DNA from: Amycolatopsis coloradensis | Lineage (GTDB): Bacteria > Actinomycetota > Actinomycetes > Mycobacteriales > Pseudonocardiaceae | Reading direction: 5' to 3' | Length of the DNA: 64,000 bases | Assembly: GCF_037997115.1 (NCBI RefSeq) | Contig: NZ_CP150484.1 | Location: 6,997,344 to 7,061,343, forward strand | Shown here: piece after piece, positions 20,350 through 29,287 of the stretch | How positions within the stretch are numbered: the stretch's first letter is position 1 | How the letters are laid out: each line of letters opens with the position of its first letter | Position numbers and translations under genes: made by a program | The notes under the pieces: generated by a model | Databases searched by the model: none | What the model was told of the DNA's origin: nothing | What the model saw: only the letters and a program-made list of their open reading frames with translations

Positions 20350-21204
20350 TCAGCCGCAGTGTTCGAACGGGCTCTCGTAGGCGTTCGACCCGACCGAGCC
20401 GCCCCACTTGACGCAGGTCGCGGCGGCCGTCTTCTTCACCGGGCCGGCGTAGTAGGTGAAGCTGCCGGAGTCGGTCACGCGAGCGGAACCCTGGACTTCG
20501 AGGAACGCCGACACCGGCGACGCGGTGCCGAGCGAAACCGCCTTCAGCGTGGTGACGCAGTTGGCCTTGGTCGACGCGTTGTAGAGCAGGTACGCGGTAC
20601 CCGAACCGTTCGCGAGCCCCTGCGAGTCGACGACCGAGAACCCGCTGCCACACACCTCGGTGGCCTCGTACGGGTTGCCGCCGCACGAGTTCTTGCTGGT
20701 GAAGTTGGTGTGGCCGTAGTACGGCACGGCGACCCCGTTCAGCACCGCCTTCTGCGCGACCCCGTTGAGCCGCTGTTCGAAGTGCAGGTGGGGGCCGGTC
20801 ACGCCGCCGGTCGCCCCGGCCGTGCCGATCTGCTTGCCGAGGCTGACGGCCTGGCCGACCGAGACGGACTGGGTCGACAGGTGCGCGTATCGGGTACGCC
20901 AGCCGCCGCCGTGGTCGATCTCGACCCAGCGCCCGTAGCTCGTGCTGCCCTCGTTGGCGACCCTGGTGACGGTGCCGCCCGCCGACGCCAGCACCGGCAT
21001 CCCGGTGATCCCCGACTTCTGGAAGTCGACCGAGTTAGCCGGGCTGTGCCCGCTGAACGTCGCCGCCGTGACCGTGACGCCGCATTTGAACGGGACCTGG
21101 AAGTTCGGGGCGGCCGACGCCTGCGTCGTACCGGCGAGAGTCAGGCCGAGCGCGGGGATGACGGCGGCCGCGGCGAGCACTGCGAAACGGCGCAACCTGG
21201 ACAT
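20350..21204 (-). CDS. secreted M23-family metallopeptidase
   Basis: A 284-residue exported peptidase. Signal peptide MSRLRRFAVLAAAAV..., with a likely cleavage at QASA|AP near residue 31. The LytM/M23 core has HSPANSVDF (first zinc His), followed by WRTRYAHLS and GPHLHFEQ (HxH zinc motif), so it probably cuts peptidoglycan cross-bridges. The C-terminal 100 residues contain paired cysteines and repeat the theme of actinomycete secreted-domain tails. ATG 21204 has GGAGG 5 nt upstream. The long in-frame N-terminal extension is non-coding. Confidence 0.85.
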   Translation of the reverse strand: MSRLRRFAVLAAAAVIPALGLTLAGTTQASAAPNFQVPFKCGVTVTAATFSGHSPANSVDFQKSGITGMPVLASAGGTVTRVANEGSTSYGRWVEIDHGGGWRTRYAHLSTQSVSVGQAVSLGKQIGTAGATGGVTGPHLHFEQRLNGVAQKAVLNGVAVPYYGHTNFTSKNSCGGNPYEATEVCGSGFSVVDSQGLANGSGTAYLLYNASTKANCVTTLKAVSLGTASPVSAFLEVQGSARVTDSGSFTYYAGPVKKTAAATCVKWGGSVGSNAYESPFEHCG

Positions 21205-21778
21205 GGAGACCTCCATCAGGTGGGGAAGCCGGACAGCCCGAAGCAAAGCCGGGGGAAATACATTTTCCGTACAAGCCCGAGGTCGGGTCGGGGTTTTCCA
21301 CCCGAAACGCCGGACCCCGTCCCGCCCAGCGCCGCCATCGCGTGCCGCGAAAGCCACTTTCGCAACACGCCCTCGGCCTCGGCGTCACCACGGCACATCG
21401 ATGACGTAGCGAAGGCCTCCTTCCCTGCCCTCAGGGTCAGAGTCCCGGCAAAGTCGGCTATCGGCTGGTCAAGCGGGTGCCGGATGGGGCTCGTCACAGT
21501 GGCCGGGCACCTTCTCGACTGTCCACGGGGGCCACTTTCGAGGCGATTGTGCCCGATCCGGGCGTTTTGTGCGGGGTCGTGAGCGGCAAAGAGGGTTAGA
21601 ACCCAAGGTCACGTAGCTTAAGTTGATCTTGGGCGAGGTTGACAGGTGGGGCGAAGGCTCCCTTCGCTGCGCCTGATGCGACGAAGGGCGCCTTCGGCCC
21701 TGGTCGTGGGTCGGGTTGGTCGTGAGTGGTGATTCGCAGTAGGACGACACAACACACACGACCGGACCACGGCCCCGC
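21205..21778. other. 574-bp gap between the M23 peptidase and Xaa-Pro peptidase genes
   Basis: No convincing gene. The gap holds a small hairpin (GCGAAAG 21347-21353 / CTTTCGC 21357-21363), a half-decayed copy of the GAAGGCCTCCTTCCCT palindrome near 21409-21440 whose right arm has diverged, and a second hairpin at 21652-21696. The part next to 21204 should carry the M23 gene promoter and leader. I looked for a ydaO/c-di-AMP riboswitch, common upstream of cell-wall hydrolases, and did not recognise one. Confidence 0.5.
21652..21696 (-). terminator. hairpin downstream of the Xaa-Pro peptidase gene
   Basis: Arms CGAAGGCTCCCTTCG (21652-21666) and CGAAGGGCGCCTTCG (21682-21696) pair over 15 nt with one mismatch. 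They lie about 80 nt after the leftward pepX-like stop. There is no U-tract. Confidence 0.55.
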
Positions 21779-23590
21779 TCAGCCGAAAGCGGCTCGCAGC
21801 GCGGGTTTGCCACCCGCCACCGGCAGCACCAGCGAAGTACGGTTCAGCTCGACCGAGACACCGGCGCCCGGCTTCGGCCGGAGCGTGTAGTCGTGGTCGC
21901 TGGAGGCCACCAGGAACTCGATCTTGTGCCCGGCCGCGAGCAGGTAGTCCTTCGCGACCAGTTCCACCTCGACCTTGTAGTTCTCACCAGGGGTGATCGA
22001 GTCGGTGCGGGCGGGGTCGCGCCGGTTCTGCGGGTCGGTCCAGCCGCGGGTGATCACCTTCGCCGTCCCGTCCGGAGAGCGGTCGAGGAGCACCGCGGTC
22101 ACGTTCGCGGCCGGCTTGTCGAAGGACAGCGACAGGTCGGTCTTCACGGTCCCGGAAAGCCGCACGGGCTGCTTCGCCGCGGTGGTCGAGTACAGCAGCC
22201 GGTGGCCCGACGACGCCGCGGCCGCCAGCTGTTCGATCGTCTTGCTCGCGTCGTCCGCCAGCGTCTCGACGGCGGCCTTGCCCGGAACGGGGTTGCGCGT
22301 GTCGAGCTTGCCCTTCGAAGAACCGCCGGGCCACGGGTAGAGCTTGACGTCCTGGGTGCCGGGCAGCGGCCACTCCGGCTCGTCCACCCACGACTTGTCC
22401 TCACGCTGGATGGTGGCCTTCGGCTCACGCTCGATGCCGTTGTCCACGTCGTAGAGGTAGTGCGACATCCACTTGTTCAGCGTGGCGAGCCAGACGTCGC
22501 GGCGGAGGCTGTACGGGTCGGCGTGCCCGGCCTGGTGCAGCCAGATCTTGTGCTCGACGCCGCGCGCCTTGAGCATCTCGTACCAGCGGGTGCCCTGGTC
22601 GGTCTTGACATTCCAGTCGCCGAAGCCGTGCACCACGAGGACCGAGGCCCGCACCTTGTTCACGTCGTTGCGGTAGTTCCGCGCGTCCCAGAAGCGGCTG
22701 TAGTCACCGGTCACGCGGTCCTGATCGACCGCGATGCCGTCGATCAGCGGACGGCAGACGGCGCGATCCTGGCGCGTGTAGACGTAGTCCGCGAGCACGT
22801 CCGCGTCCTCGCCCTGGAATCCGCCGGCCGCGACGACGGCGCCGTCGTTGCGGTAGTAGTCGTACCAGCTGGAGATCGCCGCGATCGGGACGATCGTCTC
22901 CAGCCCCTCGACGCCGGTGCCGGCCACGGCGTTGGGCAGCGTCCCGTTGTAGGAGACGCCCATCATGCCGGTCTTGCCGGTGCTCCAGTCCGCGACCGCG
23001 GCCTTGCCCGCCGCGTCCCGCGCCGTCGCGCGGCCGTTCAGCCAGTCCACAATGGACTTCGCGCCGATGGTCTCGTTGACGTCGCCGCTGCTCGGGCAGC
23101 CGGTGGACTGGCCGCTGCCGAGCGATTCGCCGTACACCACCGCGAACCCGCGGGCGGTGAAGTAGTCCTGGTAGCGCCAGCTGATCGGGGCGGCGTTCGG
23201 GCCGACGGTCTTCGTCGCGATCCGCGGGCCCGCCGGGGCGCGCTTCGCGCCGGGCACGTGCAGCTCGACGTCGACGTTGTGGTTCGCGACGTCGTTGCCG
23301 CCCGCGTAGTACGGACTGGCCTGGTAGACGACCGGGACCTTCATGCCCTGCTGCGTCGCGCGGGGCCGCACCACCTCCGCGTGCACGAGGTCGTCCTTGC
23401 CGTCGCGGTCACTGTCGACCGGCGCGGTGACCCAGACGTTCTCCCGGATGACGTCCGCCGGGTCGAACACCGGCTGGGCTTGGCCGTCCTTGAAGACCGG
23501 TGTCGGCGGCGCGTCGGCTTGAGCGGGCAACGCCGTCGCCGGAAGGACCAGAACGGCGGTGAACAGGGCAGCGAGCCTGGCGACTCTCAC
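21779..23590 (-). CDS. secreted Xaa-Pro dipeptidyl-peptidase (S15 family)
   Basis: A 603-residue exported serine peptidase of the PepX/CocE group. Signal peptide to about residue 26 (ALPAQA). Catalytic Ser213 is in GMMGVSYNGT (GVSYNG 211-216). QAGHADPY is the likely catalytic His region. A C-terminal jelly-roll PepX_C domain ends with VELNRTSLVLPVAGG. It cleaves X-Pro dipeptides from peptide N-termini outside the cell; the acyl esterase relatives cannot be excluded. Long GESLGSGQSTGCPSS also fits the family. It stands alone, divergent from the DUF4139 gene. Confidence 0.88.
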   Translation of the reverse strand: MRVARLAALFTAVLVLPATALPAQADAPPTPVFKDGQAQPVFDPADVIRENVWVTAPVDSDRDGKDDLVHAEVVRPRATQQGMKVPVVYQASPYYAGGNDVANHNVDVELHVPGAKRAPAGPRIATKTVGPNAAPISWRYQDYFTARGFAVVYGESLGSGQSTGCPSSGDVNETIGAKSIVDWLNGRATARDAAGKAAVADWSTGKTGMMGVSYNGTLPNAVAGTGVEGLETIVPIAAISSWYDYYRNDGAVVAAGGFQGEDADVLADYVYTRQDRAVCRPLIDGIAVDQDRVTGDYSRFWDARNYRNDVNKVRASVLVVHGFGDWNVKTDQGTRWYEMLKARGVEHKIWLHQAGHADPYSLRRDVWLATLNKWMSHYLYDVDNGIEREPKATIQREDKSWVDEPEWPLPGTQDVKLYPWPGGSSKGKLDTRNPVPGKAAVETLADDASKTIEQLAAAASSGHRLLYSTTAAKQPVRLSGTVKTDLSLSFDKPAANVTAVLLDRSPDGTAKVITRGWTDPQNRRDPARTDSITPGENYKVEVELVAKDYLLAAGHKIEFLVASSDHDYTLRPKPGAGVSVELNRTSLVLPVAGGKPALRAAFG

Positions 23591-23672
23591 AGGACCCCCA
23601 ATGGCGGGCGGGCAAGACCCAGCTGAGGTTTCCGGCCACCCGAACAGGTGTCAAGAGACTAACGTCGGAGGC

Positions 23673-25238
23673 ATGCCGAGCGCACTGGAAGCACCGATCG
23701 TCGCCGTCACCGTCTACCCGCACCACGCCCGGATCACCAGACGGGCTTCGGCTGCGCTCGACGGCGAAACGCGCTTCGCCTTCGCGGGCCTGCCGTGGAA
23801 CCTGGACGCCGACTCGGTCCGCGTCACCGGTTCCGGCCCGGCGGTCATCGCCGGGGTCGACGTCGCCGTCGAACGCCATCCCTCGCCCGCGGACGCCTCC
23901 CTGCGCGCGCTGACCGAGCAGCGGCGCGCCGATCAGGCGGTGGTCGACGAGGTCGCGGACGCCGTCACCGCGGAATCCGCGAAGGTCGATCTGCTGACCG
24001 GGCTGGCGACACGCAGCGGCAAGAGTTTCGCGAAGGCGCTCGCCGCGGGTACGGCGGAACCGCCCCGGGTCGCCGAAGTCACCGACGCGCTCGGCACGCA
24101 ATTGGCCGAGGCGCTCGGGAAACGCCGCGAACTCGGCATCCGCCTCGCGCGGCTCCGCGACGACCTCAAGGCGCTCGACCGCGAGATCGAGGCGAAACAA
24201 GGAACGGCCGAAGTGGACAGCGCGACGGTCACGGTCGAGCTGGAGAGCCAGGAGGACGGCGCGGAAATCGGCCTCGAACTGTCCTATGTGGTCGCGAACG
24301 CGAGCTGGGAGCCGGGTTACGACGTACGCGTCCGCGGCGAGGACGTCTCGCTGACCTGGTACGGGCGGATCACCCAGCACACCGGTGAGGACTGGCCGGA
24401 ATGCGAACTGGCCCTCTCCACCGCGCGGCCGGCGAACACCGTGGAGGTGCCGGAACTCGATCCGTGGTTCCTCGACCGCGTGCGGGAGTACAAGCCGTTG
24501 ATGGCACGCATGGCGTACGGCAGCGCGTCGCCCGCGGGCGGCGGGATCCCGGAGTCGGTGGGCATGCCGGCCCCCGGCGCGCCCCCGATGGCGGCGCGGA
24601 CCGCGTCCGTCGAACAGGGCACCACCGCGGTCACCTACCGGCCCGGCCGCCCGGTGGCGGTCCCTTCGGGAGCGCAGGGTCACCGCACGACGCTCGCGCA
24701 GCTGGAACTGACCGCGAAACTGGGTTACGTCACCGCTCCGGTGGTGTCGCCGGAGGCATTCCTGCGGGCGACCGTCGTCAACACCTCGCAGCACACCCTG
24801 CGGCCGGGCAAGGCGTCGGTGTTCCACGAGACGGAGTTCGTCGGTACCACCCGGCTCGACGTGTGGGCGCCGGGCGAAGAGCTCGAACTCGCCCTCGGCG
24901 TGGACGACCGGATCCGGGTCGAGCGGGAACTCGCGCACCGCACGGCGACGAAGGCGACGCTGTCCGGGGTACGCAAACGGGAGGCCGCCTACAACACGAC
25001 CATCGGCAATCACAGCCCGCGCGAAGCCGTCGTGACCGTGTTGGACCAGGCGCCGGTCTCCCGCGACGAGGCGATCACGATCCGGGAGGTCCGCGCCGTA
25101 CCGGAACCGGCGGAGCGGACCGAGCTGGGTGAGTTCACCTGGCGGCTCACACTCGCTCCGGGGGCGAAGGCCGTCGTGACGCTCGGGTACCGGGTGGACG
25201 TCGCGAAGGGGGTCGAGCTGGCGGGCTGGCGGGAGTAG
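23673..25238 (+). CDS. DUF4139 domain protein (mucoidy-inhibitor MuiA-like)
   Basis: A 521-residue protein. The N-terminal DUF4140-type domain (about 8-110, VAVTVYPHHARITRRASAAL) is followed by a coiled-coil segment (about 95-180) and a C-terminal DUF4139 domain with TWYGRITQHTGEDWPECELALSTARP (split here for length: the block spans about 232-258). It lacks a signal peptide and membrane segment. The biochemical role is unknown; the MuiA name comes from a weakly characterised homologue. ATG 23673 follows CGGAGG, and the earlier in-frame ATG lies within the pepX promoter region. Confidence 0.75.
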   Translation: MPSALEAPIVAVTVYPHHARITRRASAALDGETRFAFAGLPWNLDADSVRVTGSGPAVIAGVDVAVERHPSPADASLRALTEQRRADQAVVDEVADAVTAESAKVDLLTGLATRSGKSFAKALAAGTAEPPRVAEVTDALGTQLAEALGKRRELGIRLARLRDDLKALDREIEAKQGTAEVDSATVTVELESQEDGAEIGLELSYVVANASWEPGYDVRVRGEDVSLTWYGRITQHTGEDWPECELALSTARPANTVEVPELDPWFLDRVREYKPLMARMAYGSASPAGGGIPESVGMPAPGAPPMAARTASVEQGTTAVTYRPGRPVAVPSGAQGHRTTLAQLELTAKLGYVTAPVVSPEAFLRATVVNTSQHTLRPGKASVFHETEFVGTTRLDVWAPGEELELALGVDDRIRVERELAHRTATKATLSGVRKREAAYNTTIGNHSPREAVVTVLDQAPVSRDEAITIREVRAVPEPAERTELGEFTWRLTLAPGAKAVVTLGYRVDVAKGVELAGWRE

Positions 25239-25269
25239 ACGGTTCACCGGCCACCCCGGGCGGCGGAAC

Positions 25270-27945
25270 TCACAGCAGGCCGCGCCGGCGTGCGGCGACG
25301 ACGGCGTCGCGGCGGTGGTTGACGCCGAGCTTCCGGTAGATGCCGCGAAGATGGGTTTTGACCGTGTTCACCGACACGAAGAGCGAATCGGCGATCTGCT
25401 CCGCGGTGCGCATCGACGGCAATTCGGTGAGGAGTTCGAGCTCGCGTGAGGTGAGGGGTTCGACCGGGGGCGCGGGGCCGGCCGGTAGTGCCTGCAGCAC
25501 GGTACCCGCGAACTCTTCGATACGCCCGAACCTCCCGCTGCCGCACACCAGTAGTTCCCGGATGTGCTGCCCGGCGTCGTGGAAGGGCCGTAACGCCTGC
25601 TGGGGTGCCGCGAGATCGAGTGCACGGCCGACGGCGTTGTGCGCCCGGTTCTGTTCACCGGCTTGGTCGGCGAGAACGGCTTCGAGGAGCCAGCTGTCGA
25701 TCAAGGTACGCGCCACCAGAGGGCTGGTCTGGCACTCGATCACCGGCTGCAGGCGGCGGCGTGCGGCGCCGGTTCTGCCGCGGTGAACGTGCATGAGCGC
25801 GGTGAGCAGCGCGTGCTCCGCGTAGGGGGTCAGCAGGTGCCGATTCTGTTCGGTCACGTCCGCCGCCCAGGTGGGTTCTCCGACGCGAAGGGCCAGTCGT
25901 TGTTCGATCGGAGCCGTATAGGCGACGAGCCAGGGAGTACTCGGCTGCGCCGCGAGCCGTTGCCGGTGCCCCCGCAGCGCTTCGACGACCGCGTGCGGAT
26001 CGGCGGCGAGATCGAATTCGACGGCGGCGCTGAGTGTCACCGTCAGCATTTCCACGGCCGGCTCCACGGCCGCGGGCGAAAGGTGAGTCGCCAGTGCGGA
26101 GAACCGGCGGGCGCTCTCCTGGTCCAGCCTCTGATAGGCCGCCAGCCCGAGAACCGCATACAGGAAGGCGGTCCGCGCGGTCTCCTCCCAGCCGCGAGCA
26201 CGGGCCAGCTCGAGGGCGGCATTGGTGTGCACCGCCAGCCCGGCGAGGTCACCCTGTACGCACGCGATGGCCGCGAGGTGGGTCCTGCACTGCAGGCTGA
26301 CTGCGTCACGCCGCTCCGGAGTGGCCATCCGCAGCGCGCGTTCCAGATCGCGGGTGGCGTTCGAGAGGCCACCCAGCCACAGAGCCGCGGTCCCGCGGGT
26401 GAGGAGGGCGAGCAGGTCGAGGTCGAAATCGCCGGAATCGCCCGCGCTCGTGGCGCGGAGTTCGGCGAGCGCTTTCTCCAGGTTCCCGCCGAATCTCGCC
26501 CGATAGAGGACGGCCACGGCGTTCAACGCGCGCAGACGCCCGGAACGAAGGGGCTGCGCCGAATTGTCGACCCTGCCGAGGTATCGGTCCGCGGTCACGA
26601 GGTCATGAGAGTCGAGGGCGGCGACCGCCGCGGTGAGTGCCACCTGAGGCCGGGCCAGGATGTGCTCCGGAATCGCGCCGAGCAGCGTGTGCAATCGCGA
26701 TCCTTGTCCTTTGAGGACGGTTTGCAGCCCGAACCGCTGGATGTACCGGGTGACCTGCTCTTCGTCCTGCGCGGCGACACTGTGCTCCAGCGCGGTGAGC
26801 ACGTCGCCGGAGTCGGTGAACCATTCGGCCGCCGAACGGTGGAGCCTGCGGTAGGCCCGCGGGTGACGGCGAGTCAGTTCGGCACGCAGGTAGTCGCGGA
26901 ACAAGGGGTGGCAGCGGTATCGAGGACGGTCTCGGCCGTGCCGGGTGACCAGCGCGTTGGTGCGGACGAGCGTGTGCAGAATCTGCCCGGAGTTCTCCTG
27001 CCCGGTCAGCCGGGTGGCCAGCTCGTCGGTGACGTCGGTGCACACCGAGGTGCTCAGCAGGAACTCACGGATGTACGCGGGTTGCGGGCCGAGGATCTCC
27101 CCGGACAGGTATTCGGCCAGCAGGCGGTCGTCGCCGGTGAAGGCTCGAATCGTCTCGCTCGCGTCCGATGAGGCGGCCAGTGAAAGGGTGAGGAAACGCA
27201 GGCCCGCCGCCCAGCCCTCCGTTCGTTCCGAGATCTTGTCCAGATCCGCCTTCGTCAGCGCGAGGTTCTGCCTGGCGAGCAGACTTCCGGTTTCCTGCTC
27301 GGTGAAGTTCAGCTGGTGCGCCGTGATTTCCCGCAGCCTGCCTTCCAGCCGGAGCCGGGGCAGGATCAGCGGTGGCGGGAACCGGGTCGCGATGACGACC
27401 CGCACTCCGGACGGCAGGTAGCGCAAAAGCATGTTCACGTTCTTGACCGCGGCCGGTGCGGACAGCTCGTGTGCGTTGTCCAGCACCAGGATCACCGGCC
27501 GCGAGAGCCGGTCGCACATGTCGATGAAGGCGGCGATGCCTTCGTGAGCGGAAGCGTCCCGCGCCGGCGTCAGTTCGGAGACGGCGTCGTCCTCGACGCT
27601 TCGGTCAAGCGCACGGAGGATCGACGACCACAGCGAGAATACCTTGTTGTCGTTGGCGTCCAGCGAAATCCACGCTACATGTTCGTCGGTGGCGTGGTGG
27701 CGTGCTCTTCGCTCCAGCCAGCTGCCGAGCAGCACGGTCTTGCCGGATCCCGCGGGTGCGTTGATCAGCGTGACGCTGGGGGTTTGGCCGGCGGTGGCCT
27801 GATCGAGAACGTCCAGCAACCGGTCCCGCTCGAGAATGTCGCAGGCGGACGGTGGTGGTGCGAGCTTCGGCGACGGCACCACGACCGGGTCTTCGTCGTG
27901 CGCGCCCGGTTCCGCACCTTCGGCAGGGGTCACCGACCGGTGCAT
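25270..27945 (-). CDS. large LuxR-family (LAL/MalT-like) transcriptional regulator
   Basis: An 891-residue signal-transduction ATPase. Walker A APAGSGKT is at 63-70 and a Walker B VILVLDNAHE at about 150. A long middle region of helical repeats is probably TPR-like. The C-terminal LuxR helix-turn-helix (about 828-891) has LTSRELELL and ADSLFVSVNTVKTHLRGIY. MalT-type proteins bind an inducer and ATP, oligomerise and activate transcription. No target operon is obvious nearby. The start codon overlaps the end of a 72-codon membrane peptide gene by 16 nt, which suggests translational coupling. Third-position GC looks lower than in neighbours. Confidence 0.88.
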   Translation of the reverse strand: MHRSVTPAEGAEPGAHDEDPVVVPSPKLAPPPSACDILERDRLLDVLDQATAGQTPSVTLINAPAGSGKTVLLGSWLERRARHHATDEHVAWISLDANDNKVFSLWSSILRALDRSVEDDAVSELTPARDASAHEGIAAFIDMCDRLSRPVILVLDNAHELSAPAAVKNVNMLLRYLPSGVRVVIATRFPPPLILPRLRLEGRLREITAHQLNFTEQETGSLLARQNLALTKADLDKISERTEGWAAGLRFLTLSLAASSDASETIRAFTGDDRLLAEYLSGEILGPQPAYIREFLLSTSVCTDVTDELATRLTGQENSGQILHTLVRTNALVTRHGRDRPRYRCHPLFRDYLRAELTRRHPRAYRRLHRSAAEWFTDSGDVLTALEHSVAAQDEEQVTRYIQRFGLQTVLKGQGSRLHTLLGAIPEHILARPQVALTAAVAALDSHDLVTADRYLGRVDNSAQPLRSGRLRALNAVAVLYRARFGGNLEKALAELRATSAGDSGDFDLDLLALLTRGTAALWLGGLSNATRDLERALRMATPERRDAVSLQCRTHLAAIACVQGDLAGLAVHTNAALELARARGWEETARTAFLYAVLGLAAYQRLDQESARRFSALATHLSPAAVEPAVEMLTVTLSAAVEFDLAADPHAVVEALRGHRQRLAAQPSTPWLVAYTAPIEQRLALRVGEPTWAADVTEQNRHLLTPYAEHALLTALMHVHRGRTGAARRRLQPVIECQTSPLVARTLIDSWLLEAVLADQAGEQNRAHNAVGRALDLAAPQQALRPFHDAGQHIRELLVCGSGRFGRIEEFAGTVLQALPAGPAPPVEPLTSRELELLTELPSMRTAEQIADSLFVSVNTVKTHLRGIYRKLGVNHRRDAVVAARRRGLL

Positions 27946-28148
27946 GACATCGCCGCGCTGGAAATGACATGCCAGACGAAGGCGAAGACCCGAGAAATCC
28001 CGGTGAAGACGAAAGCGAGACCGGAAAGAACGGCGTCCACTGTCCCCGAGGACCGGCTGGCCCCCGGTTGCGCCGAAAGAACCAGAACGAATGTCATTCC
28101 CACCAGGACGAGTTTTGCTCTGGACCGAAGATGCGGCGCAGTGCTCAC
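27930..28148 (-). CDS. small membrane peptide coupled to the LAL regulator
   Basis: A 72-residue peptide with two hydrophobic stretches: about residues 12-26 (LVLVGMTFVLVLSA) and 36-62 (VLSGLAFVFTGISRVFAFVW). GTG 28148 follows GGGAG with a 6-nt gap. It ends inside the start of the LAL regulator gene. No family is recognised. It might be a membrane sensor or anchor for the regulator, or only a translational leader. The ORF could begin further upstream, but that sequence looks non-coding. Confidence 0.55.
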   Translation of the reverse strand: MSTAPHLRSRAKLVLVGMTFVLVLSAQPGASRSSGTVDAVLSGLAFVFTGISRVFAFVWHVISSAAMSCTGR

Positions 28149-28654
28149 CGGTTTACTCCCTTCGATTCCCCAGAACGGGTGAGGGATCCGATTTTGCTCA
28201 CCCCCAGCGGCGGTCACCTCCTCCTTTGCGGGTGAGTCGGGACCGGTGACCGCGGCCCCTCGTCCAAAAGGGTGGCCCCCGCTAGAATCGATTTCCAGTG
28301 TTGGGTAACGAAGCCGATGGCTCGTTTTCACCCGCCATGAAGGAGGAGCTCCGTGCCCCAAGGGCGCATTCTGGAGTCAGCGGATCGCGAAGCCTGCCCC
28401 AGTCCAAGGTTCCGCCGTCCGCATGCGGTACCGGGTAGCAGCTCCCCGTTGGCCCGCAGGAGCTGCGCGTGTCGGGGCGTCGGAGGGCGTGGCGAGTGGG
28501 CCCTGAGGAAACGCGGAGGCGAACTCCACCCGGTACCGCATCCGAACTTCCGGCGGTGAGACCGCCGTGCGTGCGTTGCCCGTCACCGACAAGCGAAGCG
28601 TTGGCGGGCAACGCGATTCGTTGCCGAAGAGCGATCTCGGACGGGAGTCACGGA
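28149..28654. other. 506-bp divergent intergenic region, partly highly structured
   Basis: It lies between the small peptide gene (leftward) and the GAP-family gene (rightward). The right part (28412-28614) forms nested hairpins and is listed separately. A strong Shine-Dalgarno sequence AAGGAGG (28340-28346) precedes GTG 28353, opening a 68-codon ORF through the structure, and an ATG at 28337 opens a 33-codon one. Neither has convincing coding bias. Confidence 0.5.
28412..28614 (+). ncRNA. candidate structured leader RNA with mutually exclusive stems
   Basis: Stem P1 is a perfect 14-bp inverted repeat, ATGCGGTACCGGGT (28423-28436) with ACCCGGTACCGCAT (28528-28541). It encloses a hairpin GCAGCTCC/GGAGCTGC (28438-28445, 28459-28466). 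Outside it, CCGCCG (28412-28417) can pair with CGGCGG (28551-28556), but the latter can instead form a local hairpin CGGCGGT-GAG-ACCGCCG (28551-28567). A final stem pairs GCGTTGCCCG (28573-28582) with CGGGCAACGC (28605-28614) and continues with CCGAC/GTTGG. It ends 40 nt before the GAP-family start. No known RNA class was recognised, and the sense strand is assumed. Confidence 0.4.
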
Positions 28655-29287
28655 ATGACGGAAGGCTCGCTCACCGTGCTCCCGCTCGCGATCACCATGA
28701 TGGCCGGGCCGCAGTTCGTGTCGGCGTTGATCCTGATCACGACGGCGCGCGCGGTGCCGACATCGCTCGCGTTCGTGGCGGGCGTCGCGGCGGCCGCCAC
28801 GGCCGGAACCGCGCTCACGACCTGGCTCGCGGGGCTCCTGCCGCCGGCTCCCCTCGTCTCCGATTCGGACGGCTCCCTCTACACGATCATCGAGTACGTA
28901 CTGGTCGCGATCCTGGTGGGGGTCGCGATCTGGAACTGGACGCACCGCGAAACCGCGGAACCGCCGAAATGGCTCGGATCGCTCATGTCGGCGGGTCCCG
29001 GGCGCGGGTTCCGCACCGGATTCCTGCTCATCGCGTTCTTCCCCTCGGACGTGCTCGTCATGTGCGTGGTCGGCCTCGACCTCGCCCGCAGCGGGGCGGG
29101 TTTCAGCGCGGCCATCCCGTTCCTCCTGACCACCACCCTGATCGCCGCGCTGCCGCTGCTGGCTTACCTGCTCTTCCGGCGGCGCGCGGCGCGGGTCATG
29201 CCGGACATCCGGGACTGGACGAACGCCCACGGCTGGCTGCTGAACATCCTGGCGTGCCTGTTCTTCATCGTGCTCATCCTGTTCTGA
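28655..29287 (+). CDS. GAP/Sap-family membrane protein
   Basis: A 210-residue integral membrane protein with about six hydrophobic segments spread from residue 7 to 208. It belongs to the actinobacterial GAP (Sap, sulfolipid-1-addressing protein) family, often linked to export of cell-envelope lipids. The features LPLAITMMAGPQFVSALIL at the start and GRGFRTGFLLIAFFPSD in the middle resemble that family. ATG 28655 follows GGGAG. It follows the structured region 28412-28614 and is overlapped at its 3' end by 124 nt of the convergent AI-2E-type gene. Confidence 0.75.
   Translation: MTEGSLTVLPLAITMMAGPQFVSALILITTARAVPTSLAFVAGVAAAATAGTALTTWLAGLLPPAPLVSDSDGSLYTIIEYVLVAILVGVAIWNWTHRETAEPPKWLGSLMSAGPGRGFRTGFLLIAFFPSDVLVMCVVGLDLARSGAGFSAAIPFLLTTTLIAALPLLAYLLFRRRAARVMPDIRDWTNAHGWLLNILACLFFIVLILF

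Noticed and set aside
21205-21500. ydaO (c-di-AMP) riboswitch before the M23 peptidase
   Set aside because: Expected because such switches often precede cell-wall hydrolases, but the conserved blocks were not recognised by eye. A covariance search would be decisive.
28412-28541. T-box riboswitch (GGTACCGC resembles the T-box core)
   Set aside because: The resemblance is restricted to the GGTACCGC palindrome; the upstream specifier-loop architecture and AGGGTGG element were not found.
28353-28559. 68-codon ORF with a strong Shine-Dalgarno (AAGGAGG)
   Set aside because: Not listed as a gene: it runs through the inverted repeats, has weak codon bias and no recognisable protein features. Ribosome profiling would settle it.
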